Positions 22,833 through 33,020 of a DNA stretch of 64,000 nucleotides are shown here, in pieces (the stretch's first letter is position 1; the number at the start of each line of letters is the position of its first letter). The translations under genes were made by a program, and so were the position numbers. Source of the stretch: Trichomonas vaginalis G3 (taxonomy: Eukaryota; Parabasalia; Trichomonadida; Trichomonadidae); assembly GCF_026262505.1 (NCBI RefSeq), contig NC_067207.1, positions 7,532,082-7,596,081 on the forward strand, written 5' to 3'. The notes beneath the pieces are model-generated. The model was given only the letters and a program-made list of their open reading frames with translations, did not search any database and was not told the origin of the DNA.

Positions 22833-23360
22833 AACCTGAATACTGCGAATAGAAATAAACAAGTTACATATATATAAAGTTTATTTAAATATAATCACCA
22901 TTGGATTCAATCACGCGTTCGCAGCGATCGATCCAGGCTTGAAAGACACGCTTTAAATCATCATGAGAAAATTGCTCAAATTGCTCTCTTACAAAATTTT
23001 CAAGATCATCTGGACTCGCGAATTCGCGTCCTTCAGCTCTCTTTTTTAGCGTGCCGAATAAATAAAAGTCAGAGGGTGCAATATCAGGTGAATAAATTGG
23101 GTTTGGAACAACTTTGACATTGTTTTCCACCAAGTAATTCATTACCTTATGACTTTTGTGAACTCTTGAATTATCAAAATGAATTGCAAACTTTTGTTTT
23201 TGTTGTTTGGATTTCTCAAACTCATCAGAATTGATAATTTGAGTAAGAACATTGTCAATTAGATACTGAGCATTCATCGTATTAGGTTTTTGAAGAATAT
23301 CAATTGCGATGATGTCATTTACGCCCCAAAAAACCGACAACATCATCATTGGTGTGTCAA

Positions 23361-24319
23361 TTTTTTTCTTCGGGAATGTTTGCGGATTTTTCTCGTAAAC
23401 GAAAAAGGGGATTTGACGGAGTCAAATCCCCGCTCGCAAAAAGTGGACTTTACATGTCAAATTTTATATGCATGTAATGTCCACTTTTATGAGTTTTAGG
23501 AAGGAATTGGAAGCCATGAGTTACTGACATTTCATCAGTATCTCATAGCCTCCAATTCCTTCTTAAAATGGGAGAAACTTTGTCCGAATAGTTTAACATT
23601 CGGACAAAGTTTCTCCCATTTTAAGAAGGAATTGGAGGGTAAGAGATATACCATATGAATGTATATCTCTTACCCTCCAATTCCTTCTAGAAAGTGTCCA
23701 AACTTTGGGTTAATTGCAAACTATTAACCCAAAGTTTGGACACTTTCAAGTGGAGATGGAAGGCTTTGGGGTATATATTAATACAATATACCTCAAAGCC
23801 TTCCATCTCCACTACAAATGGGAGAAACTTTGTCCGAATAGTTTAACATTCGGACAAAGTTTCTCCCATCTTTCAATGTAATTGCTACCTGTGAGGTACT
23901 GACTTGAAGTCAGTGCTTCACAGGTAGCAATATCCAAAAATTTAAAAACATTTTATCAGTTCGTTAAAGAACTAGAGCCTCCTAGGTACTGAACCAGAAT
24001 CAGTGCCTAGGGGACTCTAGTGATCTATATAAATCTGAGAAACTTTGAGGAAATTGTTCGACATTTCCTCAAAGTTTCTCAGCAATTTAGCGAGGAATGT
24101 TCGTTATCGTGTAGATATTTATAATATATACATGATAACAAACATTCTCCGCTAAAAGATGTAAAATCTTATAAGAAATGATTGCAAAAGAATAACAAAT
24201 TGCAACAAATTTTATATGAAACTGAACCTTATGAGGTAGTGATTCAAGATCACCGCCTCATAAGATTCAGTTTCAATCTCAAGTATCTCAAAAGTAAGGC
24301 TCTATTTTTTGCCATGTAA
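23361..24319. other. Cluster of about 13 hairpins inserted in the mariner transposase
   Basis: Stems read directly (arms; loop): 23407-23431 (11 bp; 3), 23439-23488 (17 of 18; 14), 23501-23561 (24 of 27; 7), 23549-23638 (41 bp perfect; 8), 23624-23688 (28 bp perfect; 9), 23690-23747 (25 bp perfect; 8), 23749-23813 (28 bp, one G-T; 9), 23818-23869 (22 bp perfect; 8), 23881-23931 (23 bp, two G-T; 5), 23971-24021 (22 bp with two G-T and one mismatch; 7), 24035-24082 (20 bp perfect; 8), 24086-24156 (28 positions, four imperfect; 15), 24217-24275 (27 positions, three imperfect; 5). Both borders carry GTGTCA, a possible target duplication. No ORF or terminal inverted repeat is seen. The hexamer and block structure are direct observations; function is unknown. 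Confidence 0.9.
23549..23638. repeat. 41-bp perfect inverted repeat overlapping two hairpins
   Basis: Arms 23549-23589 and 23598-23638 are perfectly complementary around the 8-base loop AGTTTAAC. Its outer 15 or so bases on each side are also used by the neighbouring hairpins (23501-23561 and 23624-23688), so alternative, mutually exclusive foldings exist. The inner 22 bp and loop are repeated exactly at 23818-23869. Confidence 0.92.
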
Positions 24320-25059
24320 AGTGTCACTTTACTGTCAAACCGTTTTTATCGTTTTCGTTTACAACATTTTCATCCTTCGGGATCCATATGATTTTGGCTT
24401 CTGTTGCATATTGAAACCAAGACTCGTCCCCTGTTACTAAAAAGCGAAACTTCTTGGATTGATACGCACCCAATATAGAGAGGAGCTCTTTCGAAGATTG
24501 GACTCTAGATTTTTTTTGAACTGAATTAAGGTTGTGCGGAACCCAACGTGTATACGCTAGTTTGTAGTTCAAATAATTGTGCAGATAATAACTGACTGTT
24601 GTACGTGGTATCTTTGTCATCTCCTCTATCCTTCTAAGTGATGCTCTTGGGTCTTCATCTAGCGCTTGAAGAATTGCTTTGATTTTTCTTTGATCCGGCG
24701 ATTTTTTGTCAATTTTTATGATGGGCGCCTTTTTGTTCATGAAGTGATACATCCTAACATGATACGTTACAGTGGAATAGCTAGGAGCATCCATACCGAA
24801 GCATTTTACCAATGTCTCGTAGATTTTTTTACAGTCTTTGCATTTTTTGCAAGAGCGAGGATGTTTTCTTTATGATTCATTAAAAAAATGAAAAAAATCC
24901 CGCCAAAATTTCCCGCGAAACCGCCTCTTGTCTCAAAATTCATTTTATATCCCGGCATGGCGCCAAAATACAACATACTCATCATATACATATATTCATA
25001 TTTTTTATTATATATTTATAATCAGCATATATCTCCTTTAATAGTCTCATATAGAGCGC

Positions 25060-25085
25060 TGTGCTAAACGCACCTTTGGACACCC
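25060..25085 (-). repeat. Mariner right terminal inverted repeat
   Basis: Inverted match of 22807-22832, followed by the TA duplication at 25086-25087. Confidence 0.93.
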
Positions 25086-25121
25086 TATATATTATACACA
25101 TGTATTGATATTACTATTTTT

Positions 25122-25268
25122 GTATATTTTAAGAGAAAATTATATTCTCCTAAAGTGAAAACAATTTTCCAAATTGCAGCTCCTTCAAAGATTTCTGAAG
25201 ACTCAACGGTTAAAATTACAGTTTCTATCACAGATCCAGCTGGTCAAACTGCTACCTCTTTATATTAA
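25122..25268 (+). pseudogene. Relic of a related surface-protein domain, copy 2
   Basis: An open stretch without a start, reading FQIAAPSKISEDSTVKITV and then SITDPAGQTATSLY before a stop at 25268. It resembles the EWTFKVNAPEDHNKTKLLVVV part of the 345-bp repeat and is probably the end of an older paralogue. Copy 1 of this relic is cut at 6028. Confidence 0.4.
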
Positions 25269-25688
25269 TATAATATTTATTTTGATATATTTTTTAGTTT
25301 AACTTTTTTTCTTTGATAAATATTTTATTTTATATTTTAAACCCTTTATTTTTTAATTAAATCATGTCTTGTAAATCAAATTACAACATGGCAAACTTTT
25401 GATTCGATATATATAGTTTACGTAACAAGTGATAGCTCCATTAGAAAGCTGAGTTTTGAAAATTACAATACATAGCATATCATTTCCAGACTTTCCCACT
25501 TTATTTTTTTTTATTTTTTTTTAAAATGTTTCGTAATTTCAGGATGCTTTTCCCCTTTAACTTTGTTAAATGCGTAATTTTTTTCTATCTGACAACTGGC
25601 TTGAAAGATCATTGAAAATGCGATATAAACAATTTCATTTTTTTTCGACTTTTTTTTATAAATAAAGAAAATAAATATACAAATAAAA
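25269..25688. other. AT-rich spacer without recognised features
   Basis: T-rich, low-complexity DNA between the surface relic and the convergent stop of the WDR11-like gene. I see no gene, RNA or repeat. In unit 1 this whole stretch is deleted. Confidence 0.6.
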
Positions 25689-28493
25689 TTATTTCTTAAT
25701 TATTTTGTCATATTTGACAATTATATCCTGTCTCAAAGTATCCAAATCCGCAAACTGTGTTGCGTATCTCGAAGTGTCTTCGTCGTACGGCTTAATTACA
25801 TCAGCCCTATCCAAGAACATCATCAAATGAAACGCGAGAGCTTTGTATTTTATCTGCATCAAAATTGCCAAAGCAGGATGGAAATCTCTTATTGATATGA
25901 ACAGCAACAAAGCGTTCATTGCATTTCCAGTATCCAAGAAGTGGTGGGCGGCTCTTCTCAACAAACTCTTCGACTCATTCGAAAACTCTTCCAATTTGCA
26001 GACTTCGACAGAATCTTCCCATCTTCCGTTGTCCTGAAGATATCTTGCGGCAGAAAGATTAGCGCCAGCTAAATGCATCAATATACAGCCTTCTATAAAT
26101 CTGTGCTGTGCAAAAAGTGGAACAGCGGTTGTTATCAAAAATTCTGTCACGTTTTGTGGCAAAATTTTATCTTCGTAACCGAGAAGCAACGCCGAACAAA
26201 TGCTTGCCACTATTGTGAACTCGCTTTTGTTGGAGAGACTCTTGAAAACTTCGACAGCTCCTCTTCTATCACCCATTCTGAACTTGAACAACAAGTTGAA
26301 AATGGCAGAAATCGGAGTATCTGCAGGAGAAAACAGAGAAGATTGAATCCTCAACGCGGAAACAACTTCTTCTTTCCCTCCAAACATGGAATGTGCTTGC
26401 AACCTCGGACCTCCCAAACTACGTGAAACACACTTCCAAATAATGGAATCAGTTGGAAATCCATGGTCATTAGCTATCTCAGCTATTTGAAGTGCTTCTG
26501 ACCATGTTCCTGTAGTAGGATTCGTTAATAATTGCTCACCCATAAGCTCTAACCGTTGCTGGGCGGTTTTTAGCGGTTTTAAGAGGGCAGGTGAAGTGAT
26601 TCTTTTTACAGATCTCCAGTCTCTTGCAATAACGAATTTCACGGCTTCGTCATTGAGCGGGGAGACGAGGACGAGTCCATTTCCTGTTACAGCGAATGAG
26701 GAAACAGAAAAAGGACAACTTTCCACTTTTTCAAGTGAAAAACCAAATTTTCCGTCTCTCGCGTGTACGTACAATCCGCTGGATGATCTCTCGAACTCTA
26801 TCCTGTCTATGTCGATGAAAGGAGAGTATGTTTGCTTCGATGTACCGAAAGCAAAGTCGTAAAACATAATTACGCCGTCTGTGTCAGCAGTTATGATGCA
26901 ATCGCCTTTCCAAGCAAGACAAGTTGTCCTGGAGTTCTCCCGTGAGTTACGCAGCCTCAGAACAGGCATCTGTGCTATGCCGTTCTTGTATGTGTAGACT
27001 TGGATTTCTCCGGTAGATAATAATACGGCGAAATTGGGAGTATCGCCTTGGAAACATGTTGCTGGTATTCTGGATACTTGGACTGCAACAGCGGTGATGG
27101 ATGTTTGAAGAGTCATCGGCTTTTGTTTGACATCATAAAAAATACCAAGGTCGTATTTGCCGTGGACGAAAACGCCGAGCTCCTCTGAACATATTAGGTC
27201 TGTGGCAGGGCCAAGGCGAGTGTGGATTGGAATAACTTGGCGCTTGGGAAGATTTATTGATCCACACTCGGTTTTTGAGTACCACAGAAGGACATCTTTG
27301 GTAAGGAACTTGATCTTTTCAATGGATGTGCTGGATGCAAGGTAGTTCTGTGTGTATTTCCCTTCTGAAACGTCTGCGAAAATTATCTTTCCGGTTGGAG
27401 TGCCGAAAGCAAGGATTCCGTCGTAGAAATCGTAACAGGTTGGTATCTGTGGTATAATTTGAGACTGCGCGATGACGTAAGGTATATCATCTTTTATGGC
27501 AAACATAACTAAGCCATTTGATGGAGAGAACGCGATGTATCGCTCGGGAAGTGCACGGTTACATGCAGCGGATAGTGGTAAATACTTCGAATTTAAGTCA
27601 AACAGCTCTCTTTTCAATTTTATTGTTCCTGATTTTGTAAAAATGTAGTCTTCGTTACAGATATAGATACTGAGTGACGAGTCTTGACCATAAACTGTAA
27701 TTTCGTTGTCATTTGTTAAAGAAGGAAGCAGTTTATGGAAAGATGATTGGGATGATTCATCGATTACAAGATTTCGGCCAGATTTGGTCGCTATGTTAAA
27801 CGTAAGTATTTTTCCTTCAAGCATAATTAATAAAATATTACTAATATGGGGATGATGTTGAATTTCTACGATTTTTTCTGATTTATCTAAAGTATGGGAT
27901 TGAGATTGAGATGTTGGAGCCTGCTTGGCATTCTTTGACGTGATAATTGTAAAGGATGGACCATTAGAATATAGAATTGCAGTGAATATATCTGAACTAT
28001 TAACAGCCATCCTTGTATATGTACCAGGAACATCTATCTTCCAAAGTATTCGTGAGTTTTTCGCTTGATCTTCAGCTTCATACGGCCAAAAATCGATACT
28101 ATAAATTGTATTTGGTTCTGCAAAGCCTAAAACGATTTTACGGGACCATTGAAGCTCCGATACATACTGAGCTTCAGATACTTGACGAGTGATTCCGAGT
28201 GTAAGACCTGATTCACAATCCCATAACAAAACTCTTCCGCAATCGTCTGAAATTGCAAGATAAGGTAGCTCATAGTGGAATTTAAGGCAAGTTATGTTAG
28301 AATTTAGAATTTCAATGGATCATAAGAAAGAAATATCATTTTTAGTAGTTTTATAGAGATAAATTGTGCCTTTACCGGCTAATGCAAGTAGCCCACATGC
28401 TTCCCAGTCCATGCTCCCTGTGTTGAACACTTTACTAGGTGGACAAAGTGAAGCAAATCGTATCTTAGCTTTATTAAAAGGATTCGCTTGCAT
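25689..28493 (-). pseudogene. WDR11: WDR11-like WD40/alpha-solenoid protein, full-length copy with in-frame TGA
   Basis: From the ATG at 28493 the frame is open for 57 codons, meets TGA at 28322-28320, and continues open for about 876 codons to 25689. The N-terminal two thirds are WD40-like blades (for example LPYLAISDDCGRVLLWD and TTCLAWKGDCIITADTDG). The C-terminal third is helical and contains AARYLQDNGRWEDSV. Order and these segments match WDR11, a membrane-trafficking protein at the trans-Golgi network. At about 930 codons it is shorter than animal WDR11. Both units carry the same TGA, so it predates the duplication and is not a random read error. The gene may be dead, or may start downstream. 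Confidence 0.75.
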
Positions 28494-28587
28494 TTTTTTT
28501 ATAAATTGATATCGTCAAAAATTTTAATTCTACAATGTTTTAAATATATTAATATTTAGTTGTACAGAATCAAATCACATCTACTTG

Positions 28588-28654
28588 AAAAAAAAAAGGT
28601 AGTGGGGCTTCCAGGCGCGTTGCGCCCTCTAGCCCCGAAGATGTTTAGTATAAA
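28588..28654 (+). repeat. Maverick terminal inverted repeat fragment, left end of unit 3
   Basis: Same sequence and same internal junction as 8437-8503, showing that the loss of the 300-aa gene at this end happened before the tandem duplication. Confidence 0.9.
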
Positions 28655-28677
28655 ACCGCTTTTTAACTTCACTTAAA

Positions 28678-30852
28678 ATGCCACGTAAGCTACGTAAGAA
28701 TATACGTAAGAGGAAGGGAGCATTGAAACATCCAATAGTAAAACTGACACCACAACAACAGTTGCAACAACAAATGCTGAATGACCCCACTATGTTGCAA
28801 CAAATGTCAAGCAACCCTATGCTTTTAAACCGAGTTATTGGTGCACAGAGTGGAGGTTTAAGAGCGGCACTTTTAGCGAAAATGGCAGGCTATGGTGGAG
28901 CTGCAGACGGAACAGCTTATAACCCTCAAAGTCAAATGAATTTGAGTTCACTCAAAAATCAAATAACAGATGTCAAAAAGTCAAACATAGACATACAGAA
29001 ACAAATAAGTGAAAACGAAAAGAAACTAGAATATGACAGACACACAAAGAAACTCAATGAGTTAAACGTAGAGAAAAAGAAGAAAGAAGAACAACTGAAA
29101 GAACTAAGTACAGAGGAATATGCGAAAAAAGTGTCAGAAAAAGCAGCAGAAGTAGCAAAAATGGAACAAGATGTTATAAATTTGAAAAACCATACTACTC
29201 AATATAAAGTACTGAAAGATGAAGAAATAAAACAAAAAGCCCTGAAGACATATATGGATAGCGATGAGTATAAAAAAGAAGTTGAAGCAAATGTAAAGGC
29301 AGAAAAACTTTTACAGTTGCAAAACCAAACCGTACAGTATGAAAACTTAGCACAAGAAAGTAAAAATAACGACGCAGCCATGCAAAAGGCAATGAAAAGC
29401 GCAGAATATATAAAAGCTAATAATGACTGGTTAGACGCCCAAGCCAACGCTAAAGCAGCCCAACTTATAGGGTCAATAAGGACAAAAATACAAGCGGATG
29501 AAGACAGTTCAAATGAAGCTTTAACGAATGCTGACTTTAAGAACGCCTTCGAAGCTCTTCATAGTAAGGTGAAACTAGTGAACGACTTCTCATCTGGAAA
29601 GAAACTGAAGTCTGAAGGTTTCGACAAAGAGTTAAAAGAAGTAGCACAAAATATGACGAAAATAACAGATGCAGCAACGAGACAGGCAGTTCAAAGTGCC
29701 CATGACGCCGTTAGAACAGCTGTTGTGGAAAGTCAAGAAAAAGAGTTACAACAGACCAAAAGAGACCTAGTAAATGCTTTCTTAAGAACGAAAAGTCAGG
29801 TAGGACATTATGCTGCAGATGGAACATATGTGCCAGCTGGTGGAACTTATATACCAGCTGGTGGAACTTATATACTAGCTAGTGGAACTTATATACCACC
29901 AAACCCTCCAAGAGAAGCACCTGCACCAGGACTACCTAAAACATTTACATCGTCACATGGACACAGACACAGGCATGCACCAAAACCAACACAACAACCA
30001 ACAGTTCAAAATCCAGCACCACAACAACAACAACAACCAGCACAACAACCACCTCCACAACCAGCACAGCAACCAACAGTTCAAAACCCTGCACAACAAC
30101 CACCTCCACAACCAGCACAGCAACCAACAGTTCAAAACCCTGCACAACAACCACCTCCACAACCAGCACAACAACCACAAACAGAGCAAGGACATAAAAG
30201 AAGTAGAGAACAAGGAAACCAAGATTTCTTAAAAATGCTTAAGGAAGAATATGGTTACCCAGATACTCTTGACTTTAGTGACAGATATAAAGAAGCTATT
30301 AGAAAGTTCAAGGAAGGAAATACAGACCCGAACCTATTTAGCTTTATGGTTCAGCACCAAATGGGATATAATTTCAAACCTGGAAAATACAAGCTCGCTA
30401 AGGGATATGATTTAATAGCATATCATCCAAATGACATGAACGAATTTACTCCGAGATATTTGGTGTCAGAGCTAAATGACAATTCAACTCTCTTCATGAA
30501 ACGCGTAAAAAATAGAGACGGAACGAAAGAAGAAAGGTTTATGAGTCCGGATGACTTAGATAGGGAACTTTTTAAAAACGGTCTCGGAATATATGAAATG
30601 CCAGCAGATGAGGTACAAGAAACTCAACAGGAAGAAGTTCAGATACAACCAGACATGGAAGAAATAGTTCAGCAACAACAGCTAGAAGAGCCTGAAGGAA
30701 ACGAACAAGTCCCTCCTTTGGAAACTAACCTCACAGAACTAGATGAAGATTTGGAACAGCCGAAAAATCTTGACCCTCAACAAGAGTATGAGGTGAATAT
30801 GGAATCTTTCCAAGAGTCTAAAAAAAATTCGGCTGACATAGTAGAAGAATAA
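28678..30852 (+). CDS. Maverick coiled-coil protein, C-terminally truncated (724 aa)
   Basis: The frame is uninterrupted from the start, unlike unit 2, and runs through the basic N-terminus (MPRKLRKNIRKRKG), a Glu/Lys-rich coiled coil (about 90-270) and the Pro/Gln/Ala-rich segment (about 425-510) into the acidic region. It then stops at a deletion breakpoint just after NSADIVEE. The lost part is the 400-residue C-terminal domain and its basic tail. Confidence 0.75.
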   Translation: MPRKLRKNIRKRKGALKHPIVKLTPQQQLQQQMLNDPTMLQQMSSNPMLLNRVIGAQSGGLRAALLAKMAGYGGAADGTAYNPQSQMNLSSLKNQITDVKKSNIDIQKQISENEKKLEYDRHTKKLNELNVEKKKKEEQLKELSTEEYAKKVSEKAAEVAKMEQDVINLKNHTTQYKVLKDEEIKQKALKTYMDSDEYKKEVEANVKAEKLLQLQNQTVQYENLAQESKNNDAAMQKAMKSAEYIKANNDWLDAQANAKAAQLIGSIRTKIQADEDSSNEALTNADFKNAFEALHSKVKLVNDFSSGKKLKSEGFDKELKEVAQNMTKITDAATRQAVQSAHDAVRTAVVESQEKELQQTKRDLVNAFLRTKSQVGHYAADGTYVPAGGTYIPAGGTYILASGTYIPPNPPREAPAPGLPKTFTSSHGHRHRHAPKPTQQPTVQNPAPQQQQQPAQQPPPQPAQQPTVQNPAQQPPPQPAQQPTVQNPAQQPPPQPAQQPQTEQGHKRSREQGNQDFLKMLKEEYGYPDTLDFSDRYKEAIRKFKEGNTDPNLFSFMVQHQMGYNFKPGKYKLAKGYDLIAYHPNDMNEFTPRYLVSELNDNSTLFMKRVKNRDGTKEERFMSPDDLDRELFKNGLGIYEMPADEVQETQQEEVQIQPDMEEIVQQQQLEEPEGNEQVPPLETNLTELDEDLEQPKNLDPQQEYEVNMESFQESKKNSADIVEE

Positions 30853-31373
30853 CTTTACTGTCATAAGTCCCTTATCTACCTTATTTTCAAGGCTAACGTT
30901 TAAGTCTGTTATTTCAGATATAGAATGTATATGAGTCTTTTTAGAATATTCGTTTTCAGCTCTTGTCACTTCACTTGACATTTTATTGTCAACATATGTT
31001 TTGTCTGCTAGTTCAGGATGAGTATGTTCTTTGTTGCATAAGCATTGTTAGCTCTTTCTTCTTCTTTTGCTATTGCATCGTCTACATATTCTTTGTCAGC
31101 TTTGTTGTCAACATCTGCTTTCAAAAGAAGTTCATTTATAGGTTTCTCGTTTAAAGTTCCTTTTGTTGGATTTATACAGACAGTATTGTTCTTCTTGTCT
31201 TGAAATAGAAACTCATCTGTCATTGGGTTTAATGTCAGTTTTAAGTTTCCTTCTTTCAATGACTCAGATATCTTAGAATAGTTTGAAAAGTTTGTTGTGT
31301 CTTTATTTAGAGCTTGCATAATGAGTTGTCGGTTGTGTTGTATTTCTCTCATGGAAGCAATATCTTTCGACAT
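30853..31373 (-). pseudogene. Phage-type tail-fibre gene, 5' fragment
   Basis: It starts at 31373 and matches the first part of the gene at 55837-57234 but with many substitutions. It has no copy of the 66-bp repeat and is cut by the unit 3 deletion. One base is missing near 31036 (an A3 run in place of A4), which breaks the frame. Confidence 0.75.
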
Positions 31374-31391
31374 TTTTATTCTAGATAAAAT
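31374..31391. promoter_or_regulatory. Bidirectional TCTAGA promoter, unit 3
   Basis: The spacer between divergent starts is TTTTATTCTAGATAAAAT. The TCTAGA core is self-complementary and serves both directions. It corresponds to 44092-44109. Confidence 0.5.
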
Positions 31392-32238
31392 ATGCTTTCA
31401 ATAGAAAAAGAAAATTCAAGAGTTGCTACAACTAAACCATTAGATGAACTTTTTACTAATGTCGTCAAAAGTTGAGACAGAGACCGTAAAGCATGAAGGC
31501 TATCGTTTTGACTACCCATTAAGATGGCTAAGAGACCCATCTGTCACAAAAGCTATTGGCTTTCGTAGAATGAAGTTCATTTCAGAAGCCATACATGGTT
31601 TCCCATTTACGGTCGGTTTTGAAGTTCGATACTATAACAAAGAAAAACGTATGTATGAGAAATTTGAACAGGGAAAACTTTTACAAGTTAGTTTGCTTGT
31701 AAACTTAGAAACAACTCTTCAAGCTTTTCAAGAAAAAATAAACGATATCTATATCGAATATGCAAACCAGTATAACATTGACGAGGGAGAGTACCATCTC
31801 GATATTATTTATGACAGAAAAATGCAACTGTTAAAATCAATAGAATAGAAGACCTTGGAGAAAACGTTTATATTTCTACAAAAATATAAACAACTTGGCA
31901 TGGTATAGATTTATGAGGATGTTAAATCAGCCTGCAGCATATCCAGTACACCCAGACTTTTATGAAGTCGAAAACCCTAATGGAACATATGAAAATATTT
32001 TCGACCCAGCTGCTATTATTGTTCATGCTTCATTTTCTGGCGCCCAAAACTCTTTCTTATGCTTGGCAAATGACTTTTACGAAAAACCTACAAAGTTATA
32101 CGAACCACCAAGTGGAAGTATTTCAGACTTTCAAGTATGGTTTACTACAATGGAAGAAAAAGAATAATTCCATTATACCATGCGTTTTACTTAGAACTTA
32201 GTTTCATATACAACTACTATCGAACGGTAAAAATATAA
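31392..32238 (+). pseudogene. Maverick 282-aa protein gene, multiply frameshifted
   Basis: Counterpart of 43244-44091. Frame breaks lie near 31465, 31822, 31885 and 32145, all single-base changes in short runs. The reading still ends with the conserved YNYYRTVKI tail at 32238. Confidence 0.75.
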
Positions 32239-32242
32239 TTTT

Positions 32243-32485
32243 TTAATACGGTTGAGGTGTTGGATTTGGTTGCCAACTAGACTGTGGTGCAGGTTCAGGC
32301 TGTTGTATAACAGGAGCTTGCTCTTCTGGTTCAGGGTCTTTAGGTATAATACACAACAACTGACCTACCCTTTTACCAATATTTTTGACACCGTTCCAAA
32401 TTCCTCTTCCTACGGTTTTTATTCCATTCCATATACCTCTTCCAACATTTCGAAAGAAGTTTCCTATCTTACTGAAGAAACCCAT
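32243..32485 (-). CDS. Basic amphipathic peptide with Pro-rich tail, 80 aa (unit 3 copy)
   Basis: Intact. It differs from the copies at 42997 and 54724 by a few residues (for example LLCII for FVGII). Residues 1-45 repeat VGRGIWNGIKT and VGRGIWNGVKN, alternating hydrophobic and Arg/Lys residues. Residues 46-80 are Pro/Gln/Glu-rich. It is the only intact gene on the right side of this decayed element. Confidence 0.65.
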   Translation of the reverse strand: MGFFSKIGNFFRNVGRGIWNGIKTVGRGIWNGVKNIGKRVGQLLCIIPKDPEPEEQAPVIQQPEPAPQSSWQPNPTPQPY

Positions 32486-32504
32486 TTTACTATATGTAAA
32501 AATC

Positions 32505-32866
32505 TAATGTCCGCCTAGTCTCTTACGTTTCCTGTTGAGTTCCATAGCATTCTTTAACTGGAGCTCATACATTCTGTTTCTCCTCTGGTAGAAAACATAT
32601 TCTGGGTCAACTCCTGTGTTCGCGTCATCTGCATAAAGTTGTTTATTTATCCCACTTCAGGGTTTGTATAAAACTCTTTCATCTCATATTTGCATACCAT
32701 GGTGGCAAACCTAACGCAGCGTCATTTGACATGGCAGTTTGCATTTGTACATCTGTTGGCACTTGACCATAGTTTGCCATTGCAGTTTGTATTCTAACTT
32801 CATTTGGAATATTCTCGGGTTTGGTTGTCCAGGTTGCTGTGCATTCGCTAAGTTCTGTGCGTCCAT
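32505..32866 (-). pseudogene. Maverick 120-aa protein gene, frameshifted
   Basis: Counterpart of 54343-54705. An extra TT near 32645 and other small changes break the frame. The start at 32866 is preceded by the TTTTTATCTAATATT promoter block. Confidence 0.7.
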
Positions 32867-32889
32867 TTAATATTAGATAAAAATATCTC

Positions 32890-33020
32890 TTACGAGTACA
32901 TATACTGAACATTTGCAGGCATTGGTTCATCTTCATATTCTCTGTACTTTTCTGCCACGTCAAATAAATAAATGACACAATGGAAAAACCTAAAACAAGT
33001 AGTCCTATTTCAAACCACAT
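32890..33020 (-). pseudogene. Maverick 43-aa membrane peptide, frameshifted
   Basis: One base shorter than 42460-42591 in the T-run that encodes the hydrophobic segment, which shifts the tail out of frame. It overlaps the end of the methyltransferase gene as in the other copies. Confidence 0.5.

Larger units (their letters stand above)
22885..24880 (-). pseudogene. Mariner DD34D transposase, interrupted
   Basis: The N-terminal part is 24324-24880. It has a helix-turn-helix-like region (residues with SLRRIEEMTKIPRTTVSYYL) and the first catalytic Asp in VTGDESWF. A one-base shift in the A7 run near 24829 separates the first 20 codons. The C-terminal part (22885-23355) has the second Asp in HFDNSRVHKS and the third in SPDIAPSDFYLF, with exactly 34 residues between them, the mariner DD34D signature. 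The two parts are split by the hairpin block at 23361-24319. The final part reads cleanly to its stop. No functional product can be made from this copy. Confidence 0.9.
22807..25085 (-). mobile_element. Mariner-family transposon carrying a 0.96-kb hairpin insert
   Basis: The ends are 26-bp inverted repeats starting GGGTGTCCAAAGGTG, with one mismatch, flanked on both sides by the dinucleotide TA, the hallmark of Tc1/mariner insertion. Without the hairpin block the element would be about 1.3 kb, the usual mariner size. Unit 1 has no insertion at the equivalent point (about 5912), so the element arrived after the duplication or was lost there. The transposase gene inside is broken. Confidence 0.93.

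Noticed and set aside
23361-24319. A CRISPR or integron attC array
   Set aside because: Hairpin arms are not a constant repeat with variable spacers, there is no integrase or cas gene, and the setting is eukaryotic.
24841-25060. A separate small gene upstream of the mariner transposase
   Set aside because: It is the transposase 5' end and leader. The apparent separate frame comes from the A7-run frameshift.
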